Shown: positions 48,883-57,319 of the stretch, piece by piece
How positions within the stretch are numbered: the first letter of the stretch is position 1
How the letters are laid out: the number at the start of each line of letters is the position of its first letter
Origin: Lysobacter_K koreensis
GTDB lineage: Bacteria; Pseudomonadota; Gammaproteobacteria; Xanthomonadales; Xanthomonadaceae
Length of the DNA stretch: 64,000 bases
Direction: 5' to 3'
NCBI RefSeq assembly: GCF_042677045.1
Contig: NZ_JBHTIH010000003.1
Span: forward strand, 496,001 to 560,000
Program-made: the position numbers and the translations under genes
The notes under the pieces: generated by a model
The model's database searches: none
What the model was told of the DNA's origin: nothing
The model's input: the letters and a program-made list of their open reading frames with translations, nothing else

Positions 48883-49743
48883 ATGATCCGCAGCATGACC
48901 GCCTTCGCCAGCGGCGAACGCGTCACTCAATGGGGCACGCTCGGCTGCGAGCTGCGTTCGGTCAACCACCGCTTTCTCGAGATCGGCGTGCGCCTGCACG
49001 ACGACCTGCGCGCGCTGGAGCCGGTGCTGCGCGAACGCATCGCCGCGCGCATCGGGCGCGGCAAGCTCGACCTGACGCTGCGCCTGCGCTCGCCGGAAGG
49101 CGAGGGCGGCCTGCAGGTCAACCTGGCCCGCCTGCGCGAGTTGAGCGACGTGGCGATCGATTTGACGGCGCGCTTCCCCGGGCTGCATACCGAGTTCACC
49201 CAGCTGCTCCAGTTTCCCGGGGTGATGCAGGCCCCGGCCACCGACGCCGCCGCGCTGCAGGCCGAAGCGCTGGCTTTGCTGGACGCGGTGCTCGACGAGT
49301 TCGTGGCTTCACGCGAACGTGAAGGTTCCAAGCTGGCCGCCGTCATCGGCGAGCGCGTCGACGGCATCGCCCGCATCGCCGCGCAGGTGCGCACCCTGAT
49401 GCCGCAGATCCGCACCGGCCAGCGCAGCAAGCTCGAAGCGCGCCTGGCCGACCTCGCCCAGCCCGCTGACCCGGGCCGTCTGGAGCAGGAGCTGGTGATC
49501 TGGCTGCAGAAGCTCGACGTCGACGAGGAGCTCGACCGCCTCGATGCCCACGTCGGCGAGGCGCGGCGCGTGCTCAAGCTGCGCGAGGCGGTGGGCCGTC
49601 GGCTCGATTTCCTGCTGCAGGAGTTCAACCGCGAGGCCAACACCCTGGGCTCCAAGTCGGTCGATGCGCGCAGTTCGGCGGCCGCGGTCGAGCTCAAGGT
49701 GCTGATCGACCAGGTGCGCGAACAGATCCAGAACATCGAATGA
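48883..49743 (+). CDS. yicC: YicC/YloC-family endoribonuclease
   Basis: 286 residues, the length of E. coli YicC (287). N-terminal YicC_N domain (IRSMTAFASGE, then GCELRSVNHRFLEIGVRL) and C-terminal DUF1732 domain (about 200-286) ending LDFLLQEFNREANTLGSKS and AVELKVLIDQVREQIQNIE, the invariant end of the family. E. coli YicC is an RNase implicated in RyhB turnover. AGGAA precedes the ATG. Its stop overlaps the gmk start by 4 bases. Confidence 0.96.
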   Translation: MIRSMTAFASGERVTQWGTLGCELRSVNHRFLEIGVRLHDDLRALEPVLRERIAARIGRGKLDLTLRLRSPEGEGGLQVNLARLRELSDVAIDLTARFPGLHTEFTQLLQFPGVMQAPATDAAALQAEALALLDAVLDEFVASREREGSKLAAVIGERVDGIARIAAQVRTLMPQIRTGQRSKLEARLADLAQPADPGRLEQELVIWLQKLDVDEELDRLDAHVGEARRVLKLREAVGRRLDFLLQEFNREANTLGSKSVDARSSAAAVELKVLIDQVREQIQNIE

Positions 49744-50363
49744 GCATGCGCGGCACTCTCTACATCGTCGCCGCGCCCTCCGGTGCCGGCAAATCCAGCA
49801 TCGTCAACGCGGTGCTCGCGCGCGATCCCAACATCTGCCTGTCGATCTCGTTCACCTCGCGCGCGCCGCGCCCGGGCGAGCGCCACGCCGAGCACTACCA
49901 CTTCGTCAGTGCCGCGGAGTTCGAGCACATGGTCGAGGCCGGCGAGTTCTTCGAGCACGCGCGCGTGCACGGCGACTGGAAGGGGTCGGCGCGGCAGTCG
50001 GTCGAGCCGCAGCTGGCGCAGGGCAAGGACGTGCTGCTGGAGATCGACTGGCAGGGCGCGCGCCAGGTGCGCGCCAAGGTGCCCAATTCGGTCAGCGTGT
50101 TCATCCTGCCGCCGTCGCGGCAGGCGCTCGAGCAGCGCATGAACACCCGCGGCCAAGACAGCGCGCAGGTGATCGCGCAGCGGCTGGCGGCCGCGCGCGA
50201 GGAGATGTCGCACTACGGCGAGTTCGACTACGTGATCGTCAACGAGCACTTCGCCGTCGCCGTGGACGAGATGTGCGCGATTTTCACCGCCAGCCGCCTG
50301 CGCCGCGAGGCCCAGGTGGCCCGGCATTCGCGCCTGATCACCGCCCTGTTGGCCGACGACTGA
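49740..50363 (+). CDS. gmk: guanylate kinase
   Basis: 207-residue enzyme phosphorylating GMP to GDP. P-loop APSGAGKSS at 12-20, GMP-binding region SFTSRAPRPGERHAEHYHFVS (about 37-57) and the lid/DWQGARQVR segment. The usual YGNYYGTSR stretch reads HGDWKGSAR here, replacing the GMP-contact Tyr by Trp; the effect is unknown. Start MSMRGTLYIV overlaps the yicC stop (ATGA). rpoZ follows behind its own promoter. Confidence 0.96.
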   Translation: MSMRGTLYIVAAPSGAGKSSIVNAVLARDPNICLSISFTSRAPRPGERHAEHYHFVSAAEFEHMVEAGEFFEHARVHGDWKGSARQSVEPQLAQGKDVLLEIDWQGARQVRAKVPNSVSVFILPPSRQALEQRMNTRGQDSAQVIAQRLAAAREEMSHYGEFDYVIVNEHFAVAVDEMCAIFTASRLRREAQVARHSRLITALLADD

Positions 50364-50415
50364 GATTGGGATGGGCCTAACTGACTGATTCGCAAGGGCC
50401 GCGGACCCGCGCGGC

Positions 50416-50444
50416 TTGCCCGGCCCGGCCCTGCCGGCTACACT
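50416..50444 (+). promoter_or_regulatory. promoter of rpoZ
   Basis: TTGCCC (50416-50421), 17 bases, TACACT (50439-50444). Transcription would begin near 50451, about 45 bases before the rpoZ ATG. Confidence 0.55.
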
Positions 50445-50495
50445 CCACGCCCCCTCAAAGCCTGCATGACGGCCCCACCGGCCGCCAGGAGTCCC

Positions 50496-50795
50496 ATGGC
50501 CCGCATTACCGTTGAAGATTGCCTCGAAGTCGTCGATAACCGCTTCGAACTCGTCATGCTGGCCGCCAAGCGCGCCCGCCAGCTCGCCAACGGCGTCGAG
50601 CCGCAGCTGGACAACAGCGAGGCCAACGACAAGCCGACCGTGCTGGCCCTGCGCGAGATCGCCGCCCGCCGCATCAACCCCGAGTTCATCGACGCGGTCG
50701 AAAAGACCGAGCGCGAGCGCAAGGAGCGCGAGGCGATGGAGTGGGCCGCGGCCGAGGTCGTGGCCGACGACGACCTGTCCAAAGGCGACGATTGA
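50496..50795 (+). CDS. rpoZ: RNA polymerase omega subunit
   Basis: 99-residue omega subunit; it chaperones beta' and forms part of the ppGpp site 1. Sequence MARITVEDCLEVVDNRFELVMLAAKRARQL is the family hallmark, with KPTVLALREIAA at about 49-60. SD AGGAG lies 5-9 bases before the ATG; an in-frame ATG 30 bases upstream lacks one. It is followed by a perfect palindrome and a strong terminator, so spoT is probably transcribed separately. Confidence 0.97.
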   Translation: MARITVEDCLEVVDNRFELVMLAAKRARQLANGVEPQLDNSEANDKPTVLALREIAARRINPEFIDAVEKTERERKEREAMEWAAAEVVADDDLSKGDD

Positions 50796-50797
50796 TC

Positions 50798-50830
50798 GCG
50801 ATGGGCTGATCACTCTGATCAGCCCATCGC
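50798..50830. repeat. perfect 15-bp palindrome after rpoZ
   Basis: GCGATGGGCTGATCA (50798-50812) and its exact complement (50816-50830) enclose CTC. The stem starts two bases after the rpoZ stop. No T-run follows, so it is not an intrinsic terminator; it could stabilise the rpoZ mRNA 3' end or bind a protein. Confidence 0.8.
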
Positions 50831-50864
50831 TGCGCTGACCGCCAGGTCGCGCCCCGCTTCCGAC

Positions 50865-50896
50865 ACGGCCCCGCTCTGGCGGGGCCGTTGTTTTTT
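50865..50896 (+). terminator. Rho-independent terminator of rpoZ
   Basis: ACGGCCCCGC (50865-50874), loop TCTG, GCGGGGCCGT (50879-50888), then TG and six T. A 10-bp perfect G/C stem with a T-run. Confidence 0.9.
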
Positions 50897-50920
50897 CAGC
50901 CACCCAATGCGCCGCACGCG

Positions 50921-50950
50921 TTGCACCACGCCGCGCCGCGCGCGTAGATT
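50921..50950 (+). promoter_or_regulatory. promoter of spoT
   Basis: TTGCAC (50921-50926), 18 bases, TAGATT (50945-50950). The -10 ends six bases before the spoT ATG, and there is no SD, so a leaderless message is predicted. Confidence 0.5.
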
Positions 50951-50956
50951 GGCTGC

Positions 50957-53152
50957 ATGAGTTCCGTCGAGACCGCCGTCAGTCCTTCCGCGCCGCCCGC
51001 ATTGCCTGGTTTTGCCGGCGACGCGCCGCTGCCGGATTACGTGCGCGAGCTGGAACTGGCCGCCGCCTACCTGACCGAGCCGCAGCGCGAGTCGCTGCGC
51101 CGCGCCTGGGCGATCGGCGCCGCCGCGCATGCCGGGCAGACCCGCAAGTCGGGCGAGCCTTACATCACCCACCCAGTCGCGGTCGCCAAGGTGCTCGCCG
51201 ACCAGGGCCTGGATGTCGAGACCCTGATCGCGGCGATCCTGCACGACACCCTCGAAGACACCCCGCTGACCCACGAGTCGCTGGCCGCCGAGTTCGGCGA
51301 GACCGTGGCCGAGTTGGTCGACGGCGTCACCAAGCTGGACAAGCTGCAGTTCCGCGACCGCCAGGAAGCGGCCGCGGAGAGTTTCCGCAAGATGCTGCTG
51401 GCGATGGCGCGCGACCTGCGCGTGATCCTGATCAAGCTCGCAGACCGCCTGCACAACATGCGCACGCTGGGCGCGCAGAGCGCCGAGGCGCGCGAGCGCA
51501 TCGCCCTGGAAACCCTGGAGATCTACGCGCCGATCGCGCAGCGCCTGGGCATGAACCTGATCAAGGCCGAGCTGCAGGACCTGGGCTTCCGCGCCCTGCA
51601 TCCGTGGCGGCACGCGGTGATCGAAAAGCGCATCCGCACCCAGCCGGTGGTGCGGCGCGAGTCGCTGGTGCAGATCGAGGCCAACCTGGCGCAGCGGCTG
51701 GCCAAGGAGAAGCTGCCGCACAAGCTGGTCAGTCGGGTGAAGTCGCCGTGGAGCATCTACACCAAGATGCACGCCGAGCACAAAAGCTTCACCCAAGTGA
51801 TGGACGTGTTCGGCTTCCGCGTCGTCGTGCGCAGTGTGCCCGACTGCTACCGCGCGCTGGGCGTGGTGCACGCCGCCTACAAGCCGCTGGACGCCCGCTT
51901 CCGCGACTTCATCGCGATCCCCAAGGCCAACGGCTACCAGTCGCTGCACACGGTACTGTTCGGGCCCTACGGGTCGCCGGTGGAGGTGCAGATCCGCACC
52001 GAGGAGATGGACCTGATCGCCGAACGCGGGATCGCCGCGCACTGGTCGTACAAGCACGGCGGCGACGGCCCGAACAGCGCGCAGACCCGCGCCCACAGCT
52101 GGATCAGCGGCCTGGTCGAGTCGCAGCGCTCGACCGGCTCGTCGCTTGAGTTCCTCGAGAACGTCAAGGTCGACCTGTTCCCGGACGAGGTCTACGTGTT
52201 CACGCCCAAGGGCGACATCCTGTCGTTGCCGCGCAATTCCACCGCGCTCGACTTCGCCTACGCGGTGCATACCGACATCGGCAACCAGTCCGTCGCCGCG
52301 CGCGTGGACGGCAAGCTGGTGCCGCTGCGCACCAAGCTGGCCAGCGGCCAGCGCATCGACATCGTCACCGCCAAGTCGTCGGCGCCGAAGCCGCAGTGGC
52401 TGGAGTTCGTGGTGTCGGGCAAGGCGCGCACCTCGATCCGCCAGCAGCTCAAGCAGCTCGAGCACGAGGACGCGGTGCAACTGGGCCACCGCATGCTCGA
52501 CCGCGCGCTGGAGACGCTGGAGACGTCGCTCGAACGCGTGCCCGCGCCGCGCCTGGACGCCTACCTGGTCGAACACCGCTACCCACGCCTGGAGGCGTTG
52601 CTGGCCGACATCGCGCTGGGCAACCGCATGCCGCAGCAGGCCGCGCTGGCGCTGACGCGCGCCGCGCCGGGCAAGGCGGCGCGCCGCATCGTCGAGCGCG
52701 TGCCGTTGCCGGAGGACAAGATCCTGATCACCGGCGCCGAGCGCGGGGTCATCAGTTTCGCCAACTGTTGCCTGCCGTTGCCGGGCGACGAGATCATGGG
52801 CTACCACACCGCCGGCAAGGGCATCGTGGTGCACCGGCTGGATTGCCCCAACGTCGCCGACTACCGCAAGTCGCCCGACCGCTGGGTCGCGATCGGCTGG
52901 GACCGGCAGGTTTCCGGCGACTTCGGCGCCGCGCTCAGGATCGAGATCGACAACCGGCCTGGCGCGCTGGCGCAGGTCGCCGCGGCGATCGCCGAGGCCG
53001 AGTCGAACATCGACCGGGTCGAATACATCGACCGCGATGCCAACATGGCGGTGCTGCGTTTCTCGATCGAGGTCACCGACCGCCGCCATTTGGCCGACGT
53101 GATCCGCCGCGTGCGCCGGCTCAACGTCGTGCTCGGCGTGCAGCGGGCATGA
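50957..53152 (+). CDS. spoT: bifunctional (p)ppGpp synthetase/hydrolase SpoT
   Basis: 731 residues. HD hydrolase domain with H96-D97 (ILHDTLEDT) and RLHNMRTL; synthetase domain (about 245-365) with SRVKSPWSIYTKM, FGFRVVVRS and KANGYQSLHTVLFGP; TGS domain (about 410-470, VYVFTPKGDILSLPRNSTALDFAYAVHTDIG); a conserved-Cys region around CCLPLPGD; C-terminal ACT domain (about 655-731). The intact HD and synthetase motifs point to both activities. It forms the gmk-rpoZ-spoT-recG neighbourhood known from E. coli. Confidence 0.96.
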   Translation: MSSVETAVSPSAPPALPGFAGDAPLPDYVRELELAAAYLTEPQRESLRRAWAIGAAAHAGQTRKSGEPYITHPVAVAKVLADQGLDVETLIAAILHDTLEDTPLTHESLAAEFGETVAELVDGVTKLDKLQFRDRQEAAAESFRKMLLAMARDLRVILIKLADRLHNMRTLGAQSAEARERIALETLEIYAPIAQRLGMNLIKAELQDLGFRALHPWRHAVIEKRIRTQPVVRRESLVQIEANLAQRLAKEKLPHKLVSRVKSPWSIYTKMHAEHKSFTQVMDVFGFRVVVRSVPDCYRALGVVHAAYKPLDARFRDFIAIPKANGYQSLHTVLFGPYGSPVEVQIRTEEMDLIAERGIAAHWSYKHGGDGPNSAQTRAHSWISGLVESQRSTGSSLEFLENVKVDLFPDEVYVFTPKGDILSLPRNSTALDFAYAVHTDIGNQSVAARVDGKLVPLRTKLASGQRIDIVTAKSSAPKPQWLEFVVSGKARTSIRQQLKQLEHEDAVQLGHRMLDRALETLETSLERVPAPRLDAYLVEHRYPRLEALLADIALGNRMPQQAALALTRAAPGKAARRIVERVPLPEDKILITGAERGVISFANCCLPLPGDEIMGYHTAGKGIVVHRLDCPNVADYRKSPDRWVAIGWDRQVSGDFGAALRIEIDNRPGALAQVAAAIAEAESNIDRVEYIDRDANMAVLRFSIEVTDRRHLADVIRRVRRLNVVLGVQRA

Positions 53153-53157
53153 CGCGA

Positions 53158-53190
53158 CGCGGTCGCGGCGTCGTCGACCGCGGCATTTCC
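53158..53190 (+). terminator. possible terminator after spoT
   Basis: CGCGGTCG (53158-53165), 9-base loop, CGACCGCG (53175-53182), then GCATTT. The T-run is weak. Confidence 0.4.
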
Positions 53191-53275
53191 TGATGGCCGG
53201 CAGGGCGGAAGTCCGGCGGCGCGGCGCTGGCCACAGCCGCTAGAATCGCGGCATCGTTTTCCTGCAGGTAGCGCC

Positions 53276-53659
53276 ATGTCCCGCCAGATCGTCCACACCG
53301 ACCAGGCCCCGGCCGCGATCGGTCCGTACTCGCAGGCCGTGCGCGCCGGTGACACCGTCTACCTGTCGGGCCAGATCCCGCTCGACCCGGCCACCGGCCT
53401 GCTGGTCGAGGGCGACATCGCGACCCAGGCGCGGCGCGCGTTCGACAACCTGCAGGCAGTGTGCAAGGCCGCTGGTGGCTCGCTCGAGCAGGTCGTGCGA
53501 TTGGGCCTCTATCTCACCGATCTCGACAACTTCGCCGCGGTCAACGCGGTGATGGCCGAGTACTTCAGCGCGCCGTACCCGGCCCGATCGACGGTCGAGG
53601 TCAGCGGCCTGCCACGCGGCTGCGTGTTCGAGGTCGACGGCATCCTGGTGCTGGACTGA
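53276..53659 (+). CDS. ridA: RidA-family enamine/imine deaminase
   Basis: 127-residue YjgF/YER057c/UK114 protein that deaminates reactive 2-aminoacrylate and related imines. Signature APAAIGPYSQAVRAGDTVYLSGQIPLDP (12-39), the middle GDIATQARRAFDNLQAV, and the active-site Arg in ARSTVEVSGLP (about 103-113). A -10-like TAGAAT lies at 53241-53246. It occupies the position between spoT and recG that trmH has in E. coli. The recG GTG follows after 9 bases. Confidence 0.95.
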   Translation: MSRQIVHTDQAPAAIGPYSQAVRAGDTVYLSGQIPLDPATGLLVEGDIATQARRAFDNLQAVCKAAGGSLEQVVRLGLYLTDLDNFAAVNAVMAEYFSAPYPARSTVEVSGLPRGCVFEVDGILVLD

Positions 53660-53668
53660 CCGCACGGC

Positions 53669-55792
53669 GTGGCGCGCGCCAAGGCTCCTGCACCCGCGCT
53701 GGCGGCGGTCGGTGAAACGCCGCTGACGGTGCTGTCCGGCTGCGGACCGCGCGTCGCCGAGAAACTCGCTGCGCGCGGCCTGGCCTGCCTGCAGGACCTG
53801 TGGCTGCAGCTGCCGCGGCAGTACGAGGACCGCACCCGGCTGACGCCGATCCGCGCGCTGCAGCCGGGCGTCGCGGCGCAGGTGGAAGGGCGGGTCGAGG
53901 CGGTCGAGCGCGGCTTCCGCTATCGGCCGATGCTGCGGGTGGCGATCGGCGACGACTCCGGCGCGACCCTGGTGCTGCGCTTCTTCCACTTCCGCGCCGC
54001 GCAGGTCGCGCAGTTCGAGCCCGGCGCGCGGCTGCGCTGCTACGGCACGCCGCGCCCCGGCCAGCACGGCCTCGAGATCGTGCACCCCAGCTACCGCCTG
54101 CTCGACGCCGCCGATGGTGGAGCGCTCGGCGACCAGCTCGATCCGGTGTATCCGGCAATCGAAGGCATCGGCCCGGCCTCGCTGCGGCGCCTGATCGGCC
54201 TCGCGCTCGATCGCCTGCCCAGCGACGACGCGCTCGAACTGCTGCCGCGCGCGCTGCGCGACAGCTTGCAACTGCCATCCCTGCGCGAGGCGCTGCTGAC
54301 CGTGCACCGGCCCGCGCAGGGCAGCGACATCGCGGCGCTGCTGGCCGGCCTCCACCCCGCGCAACGCCGGCTCGCGCTGGAGGAATTGCTCGCCCACCAC
54401 CTCAGCTTGCGTCGCCAGCGCATCGCGCAGCAGGCGCACGCGGCACCGGTCCTCGAGCGGATGGCGCTCGCGGAGAAGTTGCGCGGCGCGCTTCCGTTCG
54501 CGCTGACCGGCGCCCAGCAACGCGTGTTCGAGCAGATCCGCGTCGACCTCGGCAAGCCGCACCCGATGCTGCGGCTGGTGCAGGGCGATGTCGGCAGTGG
54601 CAAGACCGTGGTCGCGGCGCTCGCGGCGATGCTCGCGGTCGACACCGGCAAGCAGGCCGCGTTGATGGCGCCGACCGAGCTGCTCGCCGAGCAGCACCTC
54701 AACAACCTGCGCGGCTGGCTCGAGCCGCTGGGCGTGCGCGTGGCGTGGCTGGCGGGCAAGGTCACCGGGCGCGCGCGCGCGCACGTGCTGGCCGAAGTGG
54801 CCTCGGGCGAGGCCCAGGTCGTGGTCGGCACCCACGCGTTGATGCAGGAAGGCGTGGCTTTCGGCGACCTGGCGCTCGCGATCGTCGACGAGCAGCACCG
54901 CTTCGGCGTGCACCAGCGCCTGGCACTGCGAGACAAGGGCGCCGGTGGAATCGTTGGAGAGGCGGCGATCGTCCCGCACCAGCTGGTGATGACCGCGACC
55001 CCGATCCCGCGCACGCTGGCGATGGCGGCCTATGCCGACCTGGATGTGTCGGCGATCGACGAACTGCCACCCGGGCGCACGCCGGTGCAGACTGTCGCGC
55101 TCAGCGCCGAGCGTCGCCCGGAGCTGGTGGAGCGCATCCGCGCGGCGTGCGCCGAGGGCCGGCAGGCGTACTGGGTGTGCACGATCATCGACGAAAGCGA
55201 CGAGGTGGTCGCGCAGGCCGCGCAGGGCACGTTCGAGGCGCTGTCCGCGCAGTTGCCGCGGTTGCGCGTCGGCCTGGTCCACGGCCGCATGAAGGCCACC
55301 GATAAGCAGGCGACGATGCGCGCGTTCAAGGACGGCGCCATCGACCTGCTGGTCGCGACCACGGTGATCGAGGTCGGGGTCGACGTGCCCAACGCCTCGT
55401 TGATGATCGTCGAGAACGCCGAGCGTCTCGGGCTGGCGCAGCTGCATCAGCTGCGCGGCCGGGTGGGGCGCGGCAGCGCGGTTTCCAGTTGCGTGCTGCT
55501 GTATCGCTCGCCGCTGTCGATAATGGCCCGGCAGCGGCTAGAGACGATGCGCGAGACCAACGACGGCTTCGTGATCGCCGAGAAGGACCTTGAGCTGCGC
55601 GGCCCCGGTGAACTGCTGGGCACGCGCCAGACCGGCCTGGCCGGATTCCGCGTCGCCGACCTCGCCCGCGACGCCGACCTGCTGCCGCAGGTGCAGGAGC
55701 TTGGCGAACGCCTGCTGCGCGAATCGCCCGAGATCGCCGAACGCATCGTCGCGCGCTGGGTCGGCGGCGCGGCCCGCTACGCCAGCGCATAA
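53669..55792 (+). CDS. recG: ATP-dependent DNA helicase RecG
   Basis: 707-residue superfamily 2 branch-migration helicase that remodels stalled forks. Wedge/OB domain (about 15-180, TVLSGCGPRVAEKLAARGL, then YEDRTRL), helicase domain with Walker A GDVGSGKT at 306-313, motif II DEQH at 407-410, TATPIPRTLAM, and motifs V-VI VATTVIEVGVDVPNA and QLRGRVGRG. TRG motif region near ELLGTRQTGLAGFRVADL. GTG start, no obvious SD; probably co-transcribed with ridA. Confidence 0.96.
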   Translation: MARAKAPAPALAAVGETPLTVLSGCGPRVAEKLAARGLACLQDLWLQLPRQYEDRTRLTPIRALQPGVAAQVEGRVEAVERGFRYRPMLRVAIGDDSGATLVLRFFHFRAAQVAQFEPGARLRCYGTPRPGQHGLEIVHPSYRLLDAADGGALGDQLDPVYPAIEGIGPASLRRLIGLALDRLPSDDALELLPRALRDSLQLPSLREALLTVHRPAQGSDIAALLAGLHPAQRRLALEELLAHHLSLRRQRIAQQAHAAPVLERMALAEKLRGALPFALTGAQQRVFEQIRVDLGKPHPMLRLVQGDVGSGKTVVAALAAMLAVDTGKQAALMAPTELLAEQHLNNLRGWLEPLGVRVAWLAGKVTGRARAHVLAEVASGEAQVVVGTHALMQEGVAFGDLALAIVDEQHRFGVHQRLALRDKGAGGIVGEAAIVPHQLVMTATPIPRTLAMAAYADLDVSAIDELPPGRTPVQTVALSAERRPELVERIRAACAEGRQAYWVCTIIDESDEVVAQAAQGTFEALSAQLPRLRVGLVHGRMKATDKQATMRAFKDGAIDLLVATTVIEVGVDVPNASLMIVENAERLGLAQLHQLRGRVGRGSAVSSCVLLYRSPLSIMARQRLETMRETNDGFVIAEKDLELRGPGELLGTRQTGLAGFRVADLARDADLLPQVQELGERLLRESPEIAERIVARWVGGAARYASA

Positions 55793-55822
55793 TCGCCTGC
55801 CGCCACGACGCTGACCGAATCC

Positions 55823-56773
55823 GTGACCGACAAGATCGTCCCCGCGAAGATCCCGTTGCTGATCGACACCGACCCGGGCGTCGACGACGCGCTGGCCTTG
55901 CTGATGGCGTTCAATGCGCCGCGCCACGAGGTCGTCGGCCTGACCATCGCGGCCGGCAACGTCGGCCTGCAATACACGGTCGCCAACGCACTGAAGCTGT
56001 GCGAAGTGGCGGGCGTCGACGTGCCGGTGTTCGCCGGTTGCGCGGCGCCCCTGCTGCATCCGGCGCGCGATGCGGCCTACGTGCACGGGCGCGACGGCTT
56101 CGGCGACATCAATTACGCCGAGGCGACCCGCCGGGCCGAGGCCGAGCACGCCGCGCTGGCGATCCTGCGCTTGTCGCACGAGCACGCGGGCAGGCTGCTG
56201 CTGGTCGCGCTCGGGCCGCTGACCAACATCGCGCTGGCGCTGAAGCTCGACCCGACCCTGCCCGAGCGCGTCGCGCGCTGCGTGGTGATGGGCGGTGCGG
56301 TGACCGCGCACGGCAACATCACGCCGGCTGCCGAGTTCAACATCGCCTTCGACCCGGAAGCGGCGCACATCGTGTTCGAGGCGTTCGCTCACATCGATCT
56401 CGCGGACTGGGAGGCGGTGATCGCGCACGGCCTGCTCCACGACGAGGTGCTGCGCTGGTTCCAGGTCGACAGCGAACGCGCGCGGTTCTACGAGTCGATC
56501 TCGCGCAAGACCCGCGAATGGTCGGCCGACCGGCGCGGCGACTACTGGCATTCCGCCGACGGCCTGGCCATGGCCTACGCATTGGAGCCGGAGGGCGCGC
56601 TGGAGGTGGTCGAGCGGCCGGTGGCGGTCGAGCTGGACGGCCGCCTTACCCGTGGCGCCACGGTCGTCGACTGGCAGCGCCAGGACGGTCGCGCCGACAA
56701 TGCAGCGATCCTGCTGCGCTACGACCAACCCCGTTTCGAGGCCCTGATCCAGGCGGCACTGGCGGCCGGCTGA
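55823..56773 (+). CDS. inosine-uridine-type nucleoside hydrolase
   Basis: 316-residue nucleoside hydrolase that splits ribonucleosides into base and ribose. The calcium-binding cluster is DTDPGVDDALAL near residues 15-26. TNIALAL (about 137-143) and VMGGAV (about 155-160) are typical. The distal Asp sits in WHSADGLAMA, close to the usual metal-ligand Asp. GTG start without SD, 30 bases after recG. Preferred base cannot be inferred. Confidence 0.92.
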   Translation: MTDKIVPAKIPLLIDTDPGVDDALALLMAFNAPRHEVVGLTIAAGNVGLQYTVANALKLCEVAGVDVPVFAGCAAPLLHPARDAAYVHGRDGFGDINYAEATRRAEAEHAALAILRLSHEHAGRLLLVALGPLTNIALALKLDPTLPERVARCVVMGGAVTAHGNITPAAEFNIAFDPEAAHIVFEAFAHIDLADWEAVIAHGLLHDEVLRWFQVDSERARFYESISRKTREWSADRRGDYWHSADGLAMAYALEPEGALEVVERPVAVELDGRLTRGATVVDWQRQDGRADNAAILLRYDQPRFEALIQAALAAG

Positions 56774-56792
56774 GCCGGGCTCGTGATCGGAC

Positions 56793-56821
56793 TTGCCTGC
56801 GCCGAAAGTCGCCGCTATACT
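56793..56821 (+). promoter_or_regulatory. promoter of rpmE2
   Basis: TTGCCT (56793-56798), 17 bases, TATACT (56816-56821). The transcript would begin near 56828, 27 bases before the ATG. Best sigma-70 match in the window. Confidence 0.75.
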
Positions 56822-56854
56822 GCCCCGCTTTCCCGCATCAAAGCTGTGACTGCC

Positions 56855-57097
56855 ATGAAAGCCGGCATCCATCCCGAATACCGCGAAGTCGTGTTCCAAG
56901 ACGTGACCACCGACTTCCAGATCCTGACCCGTTCGACCCTTGGCAGCAAGGAGTCGGTGAAGCTCGACGACGGCAAGGAATATCCGCTGATCAAGATCGA
57001 TATCTCCTCGGCCTCGCACCCGTTCTACACGGGCAAGCACAAGGTCATGGACACCAGTGGCCGCGTGGACAAGTTCCGCAAGCGCTACGCCAAGTAA
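56855..57097 (+). CDS. rpmE2: 50S ribosomal protein L31 type B
   Basis: 80-residue type B L31. It contains no Cys at all, so it is the zinc-independent (C-) form that, in species with both types, replaces zinc-binding L31 during zinc shortage. Motifs: MKAGIHPEYREVVFQD at the start, SHPFYTGKHKVMDTSGRVDKFRKRYAK at the end. The start is fixed by the family; an in-frame ATG 72 bases upstream precedes the promoter. Monocistronic, between a strong promoter and a hairpin. Confidence 0.96.
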   Translation: MKAGIHPEYREVVFQDVTTDFQILTRSTLGSKESVKLDDGKEYPLIKIDISSASHPFYTGKHKVMDTSGRVDKFRKRYAK

Positions 57098-57120
57098 TAC
57101 GCTCCACAAAGTGATCCGCA

Positions 57121-57155
57121 CGACGGCTGCCGCAAGGCGGCCGTCGTCGTTTCTG
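57121..57155 (+). terminator. terminator of rpmE2
   Basis: CGACGGC (57121-57127) pairs with GCCGTCG (57140-57146) around an inner GCC-GCAA-GGC, followed by TCGTTTCT. Confidence 0.65.
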
Positions 57156-57228
57156 GGCGTGGTTTCGGCAGTGGTGCTGATGGCGGCGCTACGACCAACG
57201 GCCGAGCCTGCGCTCAAAATCGTTGTGC

Positions 57229-57234
57229 GATAAT
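57229..57234 (+). promoter_or_regulatory. possible -10 element of gltA
   Basis: GATAAT (5 of 6) about 85 bases before the gltA start; weak -35. Confidence 0.35.
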
Positions 57235-57319
57235 CCGCTGTCGCGGCGTGGCCGCGGTTCCCCGTCCCCAACCTCGTGCCGCGGCCATCCCTGCGGCATG
57301 CAGACATGAGGAGTGCTGC

